The translations under genes and the position numbers were made by a program. From Patiria miniata (lineage: Eukaryota > Echinodermata > Asteroidea > Valvatida > Asterinidae): DNA of 64,000 bases. Shown here piece after piece: positions 1 through 10,953 of the stretch. How positions within the stretch are numbered: the first letter of the stretch is position 1; each line of letters starts with the position of its first letter. Below the pieces are notes generated by a model. It made no database searches and had not been told where the DNA came from. It was given only the letters and a program-made list of their open reading frames with translations. Location of the stretch: assembly GCF_015706575.1 (NCBI RefSeq), contig NW_024037076.1, positions 16,186,898 to 16,250,897 on the forward strand, in the 5' to 3' direction.

Positions 1-34
1 CATCAGCAGGAAGGCCGTTCTTCTTTCTTTTTAC

Positions 35-865
35 TTTTTGGGAAAGGAGTCAAATGATCTGAGGACTGAAGGCTCTGCGAACTGATAAACATTTTTGACT
101 TTATCTTGCGACCAGCATGACTATAAGTCTTGTAAGTTGTAGGGGAAAATTCTGTTGATTTACACTGGTATGGATATCGGTACCAGTGTAGGTACATAAT
201 GCCTAGAGCGTATTTCAGAGACAAAGTTGAAAAACGCGAATACAACAAAGAAGATTTAACCCTTCTTCCTCAGTCAAAAAGGTGAGATTCTCGTGAACGT
301 TAAGAGAAATTAACCGATGAAAAGATGCAACTTGTCTTTGACTTTTATGTTTATAAAGGCAGGCACTGCGTACACCACCATCTTTTCCTAAAAAAAAAAT
401 TGAAAAAGTGGTCAGAAATTGCCTCAGATCGCACCACAGAGCATCTAGAATCCAAAAATTCAAACCGCACGCCGTAATTTTTTGGACTCACTTTTTGGAG
501 GACCAATTTTGGAGTGAATACGTAGAAGACTAAACATATGGTGGCTAATGAAGTTCGGAAAAAGCACCCCAAAATATCCTCTGTTTCACCCGTCACAAAA
601 ACAACAGGTGGGACGGCATAATTTAGTTAACCCACCCAAGTTAACCCACAAGTTAACCCACCCACCGCCACCACCTTGTATCGGAACCGGAACTTCCTAA
701 ATGCGTATTTTACATATTGAAAAACCTAACAAATACACTCTGGGCAGCTCAATTATGTAACTACACTGGTATCCATACCAATGTAAATCAACAGAAATAT
801 TCTCAATCAAAAATGTTCGCAGAGCCTTCGGTCCTCGGATCATTTTGACTCCCAGCCCAACAAGT
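35..865. repeat. Foldback element with two inverted arms
   Basis: The arm at about 41-205 reappears in reverse complement at about 755-865: the segment around TACACTGGTATGGATA and the segment around GGCTCTGCGAAC both pair. The central 550 bp hold a copy of a dispersed repeat (355-510, marked by GCATCTAGAATCC) that also occurs near 11.2, 26.4 and 46 kb. It looks like a non-autonomous foldback transposon carrying another repeat. Open frames here are short and overlap on both strands, so no gene is called. Confidence 0.6.
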
Positions 866-1295
866 ATAAAAGAATTAGCAACAGTCCTGCTGATGATTAT
901 AACAAAACCCAAAACCCAATTTTTTTCATTTTTTTCCCCTTTAAATAGTACTTCACGGCGGCAAATTGGCAAATTTTCTTGCAATTTTCCAACAATAAAA
1001 ATTATTCCCTGAACTTAGCCTGCACATATCGGTCCATCCTTGCTATGTTCTCAGCAATAAATCACTTCTCAAAAAAGAAAAACATGCCCAATCTGACAAA
1101 ATTAATTGATCATGGTGGCTGCCCCCCCCCCCCAAAAAAAATCCCCTCCATCCGACTTGAGTGACTTCGTGTATGATTACGCCCCCTCGGCCTCCAAATA
1201 AACGCAAAAGTTGCACGTGAACAGTCTGTGTAGCGCAGCCACGCTGCAGTGATAGGTTGTTGTATACCAGTCCATGTAGACTGGTACCCCGCTTT
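866..1295. other. No gene seen; intronic or intergenic
   Basis: AT-rich sequence with a C-run at about 1,125. Nothing coding or repetitive was recognised. Confidence 0.4.
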
Positions 1296-1752
1296 AAGTA
1301 ATTTTGGGGTTTACAATTTTGTCGCGGGACTTATAGTAATTTTGGGGTATACATTCGTCGCGGGACTTACAGTAATTTTGGGGTTTACATTCGACGCGGG
1401 GCTTACAGTAATTTTGGGGTTTACATTCGTCGCGGGACTAATACAGTAATCTCGGGGTATACATTCGTCGCGGCCGGGACTTACAGTAATATTGGGGTAA
1501 TACATTCGACGCGGGACTTACAGTAATTTTGGGGTTAACATTCGTCGCGGGGCTTGCAGTAATTTTGGGGTATACATTCGTCGCGGGACTTACAGTAATT
1601 TTGGGGTTTACATTCGTCGCGATACTTACAGTAATTTTGGGGTTTACATTCGTCGCGATACTTACAGTAATTTTGGGGTTTACATTCGTCGCGATACTTA
1701 CAGTAATTTTGGGGTATACATTCTTCGCGGGGCTTGCAGTAATGTTGGGTTT
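1296..1752. repeat. 36-bp minisatellite, about 12.6 copies
   Basis: The tandem unit contains ACAGTAATTTTGGGGT and TACATTCGTCGCGG and is 36 bp long. Because 36 is a multiple of 3, both strands stay open as 12-residue periodic peptides (VAGLTVILGFT-like on plus, NPKITVSPAT-like on minus). The last copies share a GCGATACTT variant, which suggests recent local amplification. Probably intronic DNA of the LGR gene and not coding. Confidence 0.85.
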
Positions 1753-2094
1753 AGTTTAATTTGTGTTTTATTGTACATTTAACATGAATATTTTATTTGT
1801 TATGTTTATTTTTACGTTTCAATTTTGTTTTGTTGTCCTACATTTTCATTGTTAATTGTACGTTATTGTTTAAGTTTGCATTTTATTTTATTTTATTTTT
1901 GCTTAACTTAATTTTGTGATTGTCTTTTTTGCCCTAATGGCCGCCCATAGTATACAATTACAAACTAGCTCGAGACTTGATGGCTCGGAGGTTCAACAGA
2001 TGACACGTTTGAAAGAAAATTAACGTACGAACGAAAACAGTATAAGCCGAAGGCATATCTTGGTAAAGTGTCAATTTTTCTGTCATTTTTCCAG

Positions 2095-2172
2095 TTTCCT
2101 GCTTAACATATCAGGCACGTTGACTAAGCTTGATAAGGTCGCCTCTGATGGGTTACCAGCCTTGCAACAAGC
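2095..2172 (+). CDS. LRR exon of an LGR-type receptor (gene 1)
   Basis: A 78-bp exon between a pyrimidine-rich CAG acceptor and a GC|GTAAGT donor. Read with one leading base it gives 25 whole codons and two trailing bases (phase 2 on both sides), ending LDKVASDGLPALQQ. The trailing GC joins the first base of the next exon to make Ala, giving QQ-A-HVDEYRLCC. This matches the LGR architecture, in which the last LRR leads directly into the cysteine hinge (usually T-D-E/D-Y-R/K-F-C-C). The phase equals that of the LRR exons of the second gene at 48-61 kb. Earlier exons must lie left of the window; none was found between 1 and 2,094. Confidence 0.7.
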
Positions 2173-2376
2173 GTAAGTCATTGAGTTGCTTTTCAAATAA
2201 CAACAATTACAATAGTTTTTTATCAAACACGAATGATGATGCTGCCTGGGAAAGTCTTCCGGCACCCAATTCTTATCCAATTCAGGAGAGCGTCAAATAC
2301 TATGTGCAGTACTGACACGAAAATCTTAATACATTGTGTGTAGTGTTTAAAAACATTTAATTCATTTAATTTTCAG

Positions 2377-3513
2377 ACACGTGGATGAGTACCGTCTTTG
2401 CTGTGCCTTATCCAAGTTGCATCACTTTTCGATCGAGCAAAACTGTTCAACTACAAAGCCTAAACCAGATTTGAAGCTGTGCGACGGCCTTATGCCAAAT
2501 GACATACTACGAGTGGTGTTGTGGGTATTGGGAATAAGCGCCCTTATTGGTAATCCGACTGTCCTGATTTGGAGACTTAAACAGAAAGGGGACGGAGGGG
2601 GTAAAAAAACGCTCTCACGTATGGTTGGAAATCTGGCAATCGCAGACTTCATGATGGGTGTGTACATGATAATCATAGCTGGGCAGATCTTACGTTTGGC
2701 GAGGACTACTTTCTTGCGGCCCCAGAGTGGCGCTCCAGCATGTTGTGTAAAGTTGCTGGAGTTCTGTCAGTTCTGTCCAGTGAGGCATCGGTATTTTTTG
2801 TGACACTCATCAGCTTTGACTGCTTCCTAGGCATTGTGTTTCCGTTGAGAAACTTCTCTCTTGGGGGAAAATCAACAACAACTATCATTGCTGTCTTGTG
2901 GTTTCTGGCACTTTGTCTGAGCATCGTGCCAATACTTTCAGTTGGGTCTGATTCTGATATATATGGACTTTCGGATGTTTGTATCGGCCTTCCTCTTACC
3001 ACTAAGGCATCTGATGTGAGAAGCGAGACTCTTTTTAGTGGTATGTATTCGTCCTCACTACGGACACTCGGCATTAACATTTCTGTAGCCACAGGTGAGA
3101 AGCCATCTTGGATCCTGTCAATCGTCCTCTTCCTTGGTGTCAATCTGGTTTCATTTCTTATTGTCCTGAGTTGCAACGTCGCCATCTTCATCAGTGTCAA
3201 GCGGACGACCAGGGCTGTCCGAGTGAATGCCCACAGGGAGCGTGAAATCAAAATGGCGGCCAAGATGGCGTTGATCGTGATGACGGATTTCTGCTGTTGG
3301 ATGCCAATAATCATCCTGGGGATTCTGTCTCAGACAGGAAAAGTCGCTCTATCCACCGAGGTGTATGCATGGGTTGTGGTTCTGGTTCTGCCAATCAACT
3401 CGTCTCTCAATCCTTTGCTTTACACTTTCTTCACAGTTTGTTTCGCGGCTAAACCAAAGGCAAAAACCCCGAAAGTGAATCAGCGCATACAGTTGTCTGT
3501 TATTGCAAAGTAA
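2377..3513 (+). CDS. 7TM exon of LGR/relaxin-receptor-like GPCR with one frameshift
   Basis: This is the rhodopsin-class seven-helix domain of a leucine-rich-repeat GPCR, a plasma-membrane receptor expected to couple to G proteins. The exon starts after TTTTCAG with the hinge (HVDEYRLCC, then LKLCDGLM), followed by TM1 (LGISALIGNPTVLIWRL) and TM2 (NLAIADFMMGVYMIII). The frame shifts at 2,681-2,682: after IIIA the family sequence continues one frame over as ADLTFGEDYFLAAPEW, then TM3. TM6 holds CCWMP and TM7 holds NPLLY. The TM3 end reads FDCFLGIVFPLRN, where LGRs normally have D-R; Arg3.50 is Cys here. The tail is short and stops at 3,511-3,513. A single-base deletion (assembly error or true lesion) explains the shift; no GT/AG intron fits. 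Family assignment is firm, function doubtful. Confidence 0.85.
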
Positions 3514-3635
3514 TTCATACCTAAAAGGATATGGATATAGCCGTGGCTTTGATCTGCGCAAAAGACATGGCGAAATCGAACCCTGGTATCAGGCCAAGCA
3601 TATTTTAATCAACTGCTCATTTACATACTGTGGAA

Positions 3636-4058
3636 CACTCTCAAAACGCTGGTTAAAATTTTGTTGGTTACAAAAGTTGGTTAAAATTTTAACCAACGCT
3701 GTGTAAAATTGTCAATTTTGCCCAACGTTTACCCAACGTGTTGGTTATTTTTTTTTTAACCAACCGTTGGGCTGTTCACCTGTTAAGCAACAGTTGGTTA
3801 AAAGTAGTCCTTTCACCAAATACTGGTTAAATGTACCCGATTTTAACCATAGTTGGGTAAAATGACTACTTTTAACCAACTGTTGCTGCTTAACAGGTGA
3901 ACAGCCCAACGGTTGGTTAAAACAAATTAACCAACGTTGGGCAAAATATGCCCAACGATGGGTAAACGTTGGGCAAAATTGGACAATTTTGCATAACGTT
4001 GATAAAATATCAACCAACTTTTTTAACAAACAAAATTTTAACCAGCGTTTTGAGAGTG
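3636..4058. mobile_element. MITE with 28-bp perfect TIRs, interior of TTAACCAAC words
   Basis: The ends are perfect inverted repeats beginning CACTCTCAAAACGCTGG. The whole 423 bp folds back on itself and is built of repeated words such as GTTGGTTAA, TTAACCAAC and GTTGGGCAA. The 2-bp flank AA on both sides is a possible target duplication. It lies 120 bp after the receptor stop codon. Superfamily not determined. Confidence 0.75.
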
Positions 4059-4564
4059 AATGACTGACGACGATGATTTACAAAACGATTTCCCCGATTT
4101 AGTTGTCATAACGTTTGTTGTTCAGATGTTGTTGGAAACTTCGTATTTTGTGCAACATCACGCGTGATTATTGGTCGTGTTTGTTCAGCTTTGGAGGTTT
4201 TTTCCGTCAATTGTTTCTGAAGAAATAAGCACGGGGAGGGGACGATCAAAGCTGTCTTCAGGTCAGGACACATTCAATGAGGGCGCTCAGGGAAGTAGGC
4301 GCTTAGGGCCTATACCCATAAAATCTACTCCGCCATTGTATTACTTGATAATGTAAGCTTCATTTTTTTTAATTAAAAAAACATTGTTTTTTTTTTTTTA
4401 CAAATGGTACAGATTTACTAAAGGGGCCATGCGATGAATTTTACAATGATGCATGCATTCGGCGAACATCCTTTATACGCTTATGATACATTAGTATGTT
4501 ACTAACTGATGTAACTTGTCAATTAAAAAGGCCATGGTATGTCAACTGAGCGCGCTCCTGGCTT
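4059..4564. other. No gene seen
   Basis: AT-rich 3' flank of gene 1 with T- and A-runs. No coding frame, RNA gene or repeat was recognised. Confidence 0.4.
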
Positions 4565-5860
4565 CAGGCAAACAACTTTACAGTTTTAAAGATTGTTAAT
4601 CCAAAATGTAGCCCATTAATTAAAAATAGTGGCTGTGCCTAAAAATAGCTCATTGACTTTCTGTTGGATACTTAATCAACAAAGAAATTAATGCGAAGGA
4701 TTGACACTAAACTAAACCAAAACACCAGGCAAGATTAAATGCTGAATTAGTATACATTGCATATATACTTCTATCTACGAATACTTATTTTGCTTGTGAA
4801 AATTTGCATATATAGCCAAAAAAGCAGGAAAAAAGAATATTCGCGTAGACCTTCATAATTGTAAAGGACTTTTTATTTTTTTTATGCAATCCTTGAAAAT
4901 ACATCTTTGTGTCCCATTTAACTTATTTTCAATTTTTGATTTGCCACTTTCAAGGGCAGTTTGTTGCCTTTTTTTTTATTTATGCTATTGCCAATTTCCA
5001 TATTCATGAGTACAAGACACTGGGATATTATTTCAGGCAGAAACCTCAATGTTACAGTTATTTCAGCACCAACAGTTGCCAGAATTTTGGATATTCTGCT
5101 GTTTTGAAATTTCTTTTCTATGATCACGATTCGTTACTGTGTCAGTTCATGATAGTAAGCCATAGATCAAACATTTCACAACAGATATTTTCAGTGAGCA
5201 ATGTTATGGGTTCACAATTTGAACAGAAAACCCCTAAACTGAACAGTGTCATCCCAAAATGACATCGCAGTAACAGCGCCCTCAGTTGTTCTGAAAAGTA
5301 GGGACAAATGTACATATTGAAAGAAGTGCACTTTTCAATAAAATAAACCAAAAAGGGATGTAAAATAGTGTCTAAACATTTAAGAAATGTGGAAAGTTGC
5401 ACAAACTATGTTCCTAAGAAAAGTTCATATTTTAGCCCTTTAAATTCTTGTGAGAATATGTTTCTTTCATTCTAAACTTTGCATGAAGATTTACATTGCG
5501 AGAAGCTTGTGATTATTGGATTTGAAATAATTGGGTTGGATGTTTATGTTGTATTCAAGTTAATGTAATTTCAATGTGACCATCGATTAATTAATGTACG
5601 ATGTTGTAACGAAAAGCACGGACAGTTTCGTCTTGCGTACGTCTTTTGCTGTATAAAGTGCCGAGGCATAGTATTATCTGCATTCTATATATTTATGGAC
5701 AATAATCAGTGTTAATATCGATTCTTAACTGTAAAAAGAAAGCACTAGAGGGGATTGGTTAATTAAAGACACGTGTAACACTTTGTACGAAATTTAATTC
5801 AGTTTCTGATGTGTGTGAGCTTAACCAACACCATTGATGAGAACAAATCTTCAGTGGTGT
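4565..5860. repeat. Tandem duplication, unit 1
   Basis: This unit starts near AGGCAAACAACTTTACAG and matches 5,862-6,935 in order: the TGTAGCCCATTA segment, the GCGAAGGATTGACAC segment, TTTGCATGAAGATTTACATT, CCATCGATTAATTAATGTAC and GAGCTTAACCAACAC. Unit 1 carries about 550 bp (about 4,895-5,445) missing from unit 2; the 117-codon open frame inside that insert is mirrored by minus-strand frames and is not called a gene. Unit 1 lacks the MITE present in unit 2. Confidence 0.75.
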
Positions 5861-5861
5861 T

Positions 5862-6935
5862 GTTTAAGGCAAACACTTGACAGTTTTAAGGATTATAAAT
5901 TCAAAATGTAGCCTATTAGGCCAAAAAAAGTCTCCGGTTTCTGGTATGGAGCTTGTCCAAAAAGTGGTGCGGCGACGCGGCTTTTTTTTTTTTTACCCGA
6001 CTTTTTTGCTTCAAATGTCGGCTGATGACTGCAAATGGTGCCCGACTAAACTTAGTGCAAATATATGGGAGTCCAGAAAGGCCACATAAAGCTTATTCTC
6101 GATCATAACCCCATCTAAAAACAGGTTGAAATTGCGCAGCAGCAGAATTCCAGTCAAACCAGTGAGTTTGGTGGTTTTGAGACATCATCTTTCATTGAAA
6201 AAAAAAACTTTTTCATTTTGCCGACGCGCATGGCTACGGCGACGCGCGCGCATACCAGAAACCGGAGACTTTTTTTTGGCCTTAACAAAAAGTGGTTGCG
6301 CCTATAGATGGATAACTGTCGGACACTAAATCAACACAGGAATTAATACGAAGGATTGACACAAAAACTGAATCGACATAGTTTAAATGCTGAATCGGCT
6401 GTAACATATAGTGTATATATATAAAATTCACATTTAGCCCCAAAAATGGGGGAAATTATAAAAAAAATATTCGTACCTTCATAATGTTGAATTCTTGTAA
6501 AAACATTTTTTATTCTAAACTTTGCATGAAGATTTACATTGCGAGAAGCTTGCAGGTGATTACTGGATTTGAGATAAGGGCTGGACTTTTATGTTGTATT
6601 ATGTAATTTCAATATGACCATCGATTAATTAATGTACGCTTATAAAACGAACAGTACAGAAAGTTTCGTATATCGTATGCCTTTTGCTGTATACAAATAT
6701 ATGGTTATTACTCGAGTCGATGTTAATAATTTGTTGATGTGCCGTGGCGTAAAAGTATATTCTTACAATAAATTATACATTTATTGACAATTGTTATAAG
6801 TGTCTCTATGTCGATTTTAAACTGGATAAGGAAAGCACTGCCGGTTCTTGGTTGAAGATACGTTTTACACTCAGTACGACGACATTTAATTCCGTTTGTG
6901 TGAGCTTAACCAACACTATTGATGAGAAAACATTA
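5862..6935. repeat. Tandem duplication, unit 2 (contains a MITE)
   Basis: Paralogue of 4,565-5,860, more diverged than a recent duplication. It carries a 363-bp MITE at 5,919-6,281 where unit 1 is uninterrupted. No coding content was recognised. Confidence 0.75.
5919..6281. mobile_element. PIF/Harbinger-like MITE (GGCC family), copy 1
   Basis: The terminal inverted repeats begin GGCCAAAAAAAGTCTCCGG and continue into TTTCTGGTATG. TTA flanks both ends (5,916-5,918 and 6,282-6,284). The duplicate unit at about 4,610 shows the empty site. A 3-bp TTA target duplication with GG-starting ends fits PIF/Harbinger (Tourist-like) MITEs. No transposase is encoded. Confidence 0.8.
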
Positions 6936-7719
6936 TTTGAAAAAAAAAAACCAAACATATTGAATAACACGTTTAATTGCCAGGTGAGGCTGATGTAAAA
7001 TAAAAGCTGTTTAAAATGTAAAAAAAAAGAGATGTGTTAGATTCATGAATTCAGAGTACTTCCACATGTATGTCTAACCTCGTTTAGATGAAAGGACTAG
7101 ATCTGTGCAATGAAATACAAAGGAAGCTTTGATCCTAAATCGCTTTAAAAACAATTGTACACAATTAATGGATGGAGCTATGCCACTTTAAAGGGAAAGT
7201 ATTTTGGAAAAGGATGTAATCTAAAATATAACAACAACAATTTGATTCGTCTTTTAATCATTAACCTTTAATTTATCAATTAACGATGATGACAGTGATT
7301 TAAGAAAAACACAAGGTATAATTTTCTTCTTTTTAAAATCTAACTAGCATAATGTACATCTAAGAAAATGTATTGCTCGTCCGTTCGAACAGGAAAAAAA
7401 CAACTTACGCAATACTTGGAAAGTAATTATTTTATTTTAAACAACAAAACATCTTCCCAAACCATTAATAGCATATCTCAGATCCAGAATTAATTGTCCA
7501 GAATTAATTTGACGTGGGTACTTTAATCCGAAGGCTGAAAGATAATCGGGTTAAAACACTCTTATATACTTCTTCTGGTTTAATATTGGGCGAGGGGCAA
7601 ATTTGGGGCTTTAGTGGTGGGGGCAGGGGGGGGGGGCATGAAGCCAAAACTGAAACGAAGCTGGAGTCCCCAAACACCTTTGTTCTCCCATAAATAATGG
7701 ACCGGAGCTTGAGGGCGCT
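6936..7719. other. No gene seen
   Basis: AT-rich sequence with A-runs and one G-run near 7,630. Nothing supportable was found. Confidence 0.4.
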
Positions 7720-8210
7720 GTCATTTTTGTTATAGCTCGCGCCGTACTACAACATAAGACTAGCCTACATTAACCCGACTGCGATATCGCAAGCTCTGTA
7801 GTACGGCCAGACGCTCAATGCTTCCCCACAGACTGAACTTTTTTCCCTCTGATGTAGCGATTTTGCCACAGATTTTGATCGAGATTATCTTTTCACCCAG
7901 GACAAAAAATTCCAAAGTTAAGGTTCTTAGTCGTAGAGCAACTCATACCTTTTCGAAAAAACGTTTTTTGGTCTCAATATTTTCATCCATCTGGCCAAAA
8001 GACGACTTTCAGTCATCATCTTCCACAAATATCGTCCCGAAAATGCCCTCCATGCGATTTAAAAATGGCGGCCGCGTTGTAATGTAAGCATTATGCGGGC
8101 GTGCTTGGGCAAGATAATGAATATGCATCATAGTTTATGACGTTTGTCGGGCGCGCGGCGCGGCTGGCCATACAAACACGAGGTCATGAACTAAATAATG
8201 CAAAGAAAAT
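7720..8210 (-). promoter_or_regulatory. CpG-rich promoter-like region with YY1-type motif
   Basis: CpG-dense stretch (GCGCGCGGCGCGG near 8,150) in an AT-rich setting. Reading the minus strand, GCGGCCGCCATTTTT (about 8,060-8,074) is a good YY1-type core-promoter motif. Below it lie a 14-codon upstream frame (MEGIFGTIFVEDDD) and then an ATG at 7,990 giving MDENIETKKRFFEK up to a good donor (AAAAG|GTATGAGT, exon end 7,949). No following exon was found, so this is a possible first exon only. A 10-bp inverted repeat GCCGTACTAC/GTAGTACGGC sits at 7,742/7,798. Confidence 0.3.
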
Positions 8211-8679
8211 GTCCTCAGTATTTCACCAACCTAGTTTGCAGACTGAATTCAATTTTTGAAGGAGACTTTTCTTCAACATTTTGCACATGAGAAGGAAATC
8301 AAGTGATTCCAAATTGGGCCTAAAGACATGAAAGACTAGACTGGTACATTATTCCCGTACATGTCCAACCATGGTCCAACTATTTGGAAAGACTGACCTC
8401 TTTATTCAGTGTCAATAGTCTGGTGGCTTTACTATGGAGAAATGCGTAGTAAATCGAGACTAGTTCCCGCTTCATGCCACATGTTTCTTAAATTCTTTTG
8501 GCATGGCTGATTGATGCAGTAGGCCCTACTGACATGACTGAAGCTGTGCTGGACTGGTTGTTTTAGGTGCCAGTCTATTTTCATGTTTTGCATGTTTTCA
8601 ATACCTTAAGTTTTGGGACTCTCAAACACAGTATTGAGAGTCCCAAATTGTCGGACTAAGTTAAATCATGCATTAAGCT
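8211..8679. other. No gene seen
   Basis: Nothing recognisable apart from a short inverted pair around TTTGGGACTCTCAA/TTGAGAGTCCCAAA at about 8,614-8,648. Confidence 0.4.
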
Positions 8680-8862
8680 ACAATCCTGGCCAAATCTCGC
8701 TTGGCCCCCAACCCCCCAGCCCCCGCTCAATGTTGTCTTTCATTGCGCGGTGTGTGCTCCATCCGCTGGAGAGAACAACATTGACCATGGGAGCGGGGGA
8801 GTTGGTGACCGTTGGAGGCTAAGGTTATTTCCAAGTGTCCCAACCATTTTGGCCGGGATTGT
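8680..8862. mobile_element. MITE, ACAATCC family, copy 1
   Basis: A 183-bp element with inverted ends ACAATCCTGGCC and GGCCGGGATTGT, CpG- and C-rich inside. The same sequence with few differences lies at 9,577-9,758 in the same orientation. No clear target duplication. Confidence 0.7.
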
Positions 8863-8938
8863 CTGATTGGATTTGGATATTGCGCGTAGTACGCCCTCGA
8901 ATAATAGTACACACACGCGCACGCTGGTAACATGGTCA

Positions 8939-9366
8939 ATGCACACGATTCACCATGACGGTGCACCATGTCATTTTGGCCGATATTTTTTACAAAATAC
9001 AGATTGTGTTCGACGTGAAAGCCGTATTAGGATACACAAACAACGTATCATCTTCTTCAATTTGTTTTTAATCCCTCATTTGGACGAAAAATCCATCCAA
9101 GCCATAGTGTATTAAACCATGGTTCACCACTGTAAATTATATCAGAAGCAGAGTCACTCAACTCCTTTATATTTTGGTTTAGATAGATCACCGATGGATT
9201 TTTGGGCAAATTAACGGAATGATGGAATACAAACAGATTGACAAGGATTGTATATTGTTTGTGTATCATAATGAGCCTTTCAAGTTAAACACAAACTGTA
9301 TTTTGTACACTTTGTTGGCAAAAATGGCATGGTGAACCGTCATGGCGAACCGTTACAATGCACGCA
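8939..9366. repeat. Foldback element, arms of about 190 bp
   Basis: The left arm, from CACCATGACGGTGCACCATG at about 8,951, pairs with the right arm ending CATGGTGAACCGTCATGG at about 9,350. Shared inner blocks are TACAAAATACAG and ATACACAAACAA. It sits between the two ACAATCC MITE copies. The short open frames are by-products of the palindrome. Confidence 0.65.
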
Positions 9367-9576
9367 ACAATAAAGTTGTGATTTTAAAGAATTGGAACAT
9401 TTGTATTTTTAATTTTCATTTTTGTATTCCTATTGATCATTATTATCTGGCCTAAATATGTGTTCTTTCATTCAACCTTCGGCCGCCATTTCATATAAAT
9501 TTTGGAAACAAAACTAAAAAAAACAGCTCCCAAAACGGCATGTCATGCATATTTTGAAAAAAATGAAAAAATTCAG

Positions 9577-9758
9577 ACAATCCTGGCCAAATCTCGCTTG
9601 GCCCCCATCCCCCAGCCCCCGCTCAATGTTGTCTCTCATTGCGCGGTGTGTGCTCCATCCCCTGAAGAGAACAACATTGACCGAGGGAGCAGGGGAGTTG
9701 GTGACCGTTGGAGGCTAAGGTTATTTCAGAGTGTCCCAACCATTTAGGCCGGGATTGT
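9577..9758. mobile_element. MITE, ACAATCC family, copy 2
   Basis: Direct repeat of 8,680-8,862 with a few substitutions. Its right end touches the next MITE, which inserted into the TA just at this end. Confidence 0.7.
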
Positions 9759-9759
9759 A

Positions 9760-10051
9760 GCCCCATAAATGTGGCCAATTTACTGGACTACCTAGCAGAA
9801 AGTGCTGCCTTTGAGTGATTCGTGTGCACACGTTTGCATATCAAAATTTCACCAAAATTAGACATCTGAAAAAAGGCAGCACTTTCTACTTAGCCTATAA
9901 AGAGGGAGAATAAGCTGCTAAGGCAAAAATAAACTACAAACTAAGCCTAAATGTGAAAATCAAAATTTGACAAAGTTCGACATGTTTTTGTACATGGTGG
10001 AAGTGTGGCCTTTACGGGGGAAGTCCAGTAAATTGGCCACATTTATGGGGC
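9760..10051. mobile_element. MITE with about 29-bp TIRs and TA target duplication
   Basis: The left end GCCCCATAAATGTGGCCAAT has its inverted copy at the right end (ATTGGCCACATTTATGGGGC). TA flanks both sides (9,758-9,759 and 10,052-10,053), as in Tc1/mariner-type insertions. An inner inverted pair AGAAAGTGCTGCCTTT/AAAGGCAGCACTTTCT is also present. Non-coding. Confidence 0.8.
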
Positions 10052-10053
10052 TA

Positions 10054-10953
10054 AATCAAATCTAGACCCGCAATAGACAGTTGGCCTAATTTAGGAAAGA
10101 TTTCCATACATGTATGTACGCCACTTTTTTCAATAAATTTTCAAGCGCCAAAATGTTACTTTTTATGGTTCTTTCCATCTATTTTCCCTCCTGGACTCTC
10201 ACTCTCTACCCTCCTCCAATCCTCTTTATTTACCAGTTACCATGGTTATTTACTTCACCGGGATTCGAACAGGTAATGTTGGTAATGTTATTTAATCACA
10301 CCAGCCTTATTTATCGTATCCGCTACACTAGTCCAACGATTGTTGCCAGTGAGGGATTATTTGATGTATTTAAAGTATGGGCTAATGATCTTTATTCATT
10401 ACAAATAAAGTATTCATGATGTCGTATTGCACTAGTATCATTGGTTACGGGTAGTGCGTTGTCGATGTCACGTCACGCGCACCGCATACATGTACATCAA
10501 TAACCAATGCCACAAATGGCCGCCAAGACCATCTGTTGCCGAGCTGATGTGTGCATCCAAAGTGTGGGTTTTAAAAACACATTTTTCCAAAAAAATGTCT
10601 TCGCATTGCCAGAGCTTCATGGATATGTCTTATATTGGGTGAAATCACAAAGTGAGGTGAACATTGATGTGTTTAGTGACAGATAACTGAAATACGAGTA
10701 TGGAATTCTTTTCCTAATTTGGGCACTAGAACTTCCTTTTTTCAAATTTCATATCACAAAGAAACAAACACAACCGCTGTCCTCAGATGTAACGTCAAAT
10801 GCAAGGGGTCTATTTTCAAAAGCCATCGAATAATGAGCTAAAACTGTCAAATTTAGAGCCAAAATATTTTGATATGTCTTCACACAAGGTTCGGTGTATG
10901 ACCATTTTGTTGTTTTATATTTTGTATTTTTTGATCCACCAAGGCGGCTACAG
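10054..10953. other. No gene seen upstream of the MIF-like exon
   Basis: Several short open frames on the plus strand without recognisable domains. No exon matching the N-terminal part of MIF (starting M-P) was found here. Confidence 0.35.

Noticed and set aside
4909-5262. 117-codon plus-strand frame
   Set aside because: Phe/Tyr-rich composition typical of AT-rich DNA, minus-strand frames over the same place, and it lies in an insert of a duplicated non-coding unit.
10240-10290. GGGATTCGAAC resembling a tRNA T-arm/B-box
   Set aside because: No matching A-box, anticodon arm or acceptor stem could be folded around it on either strand.
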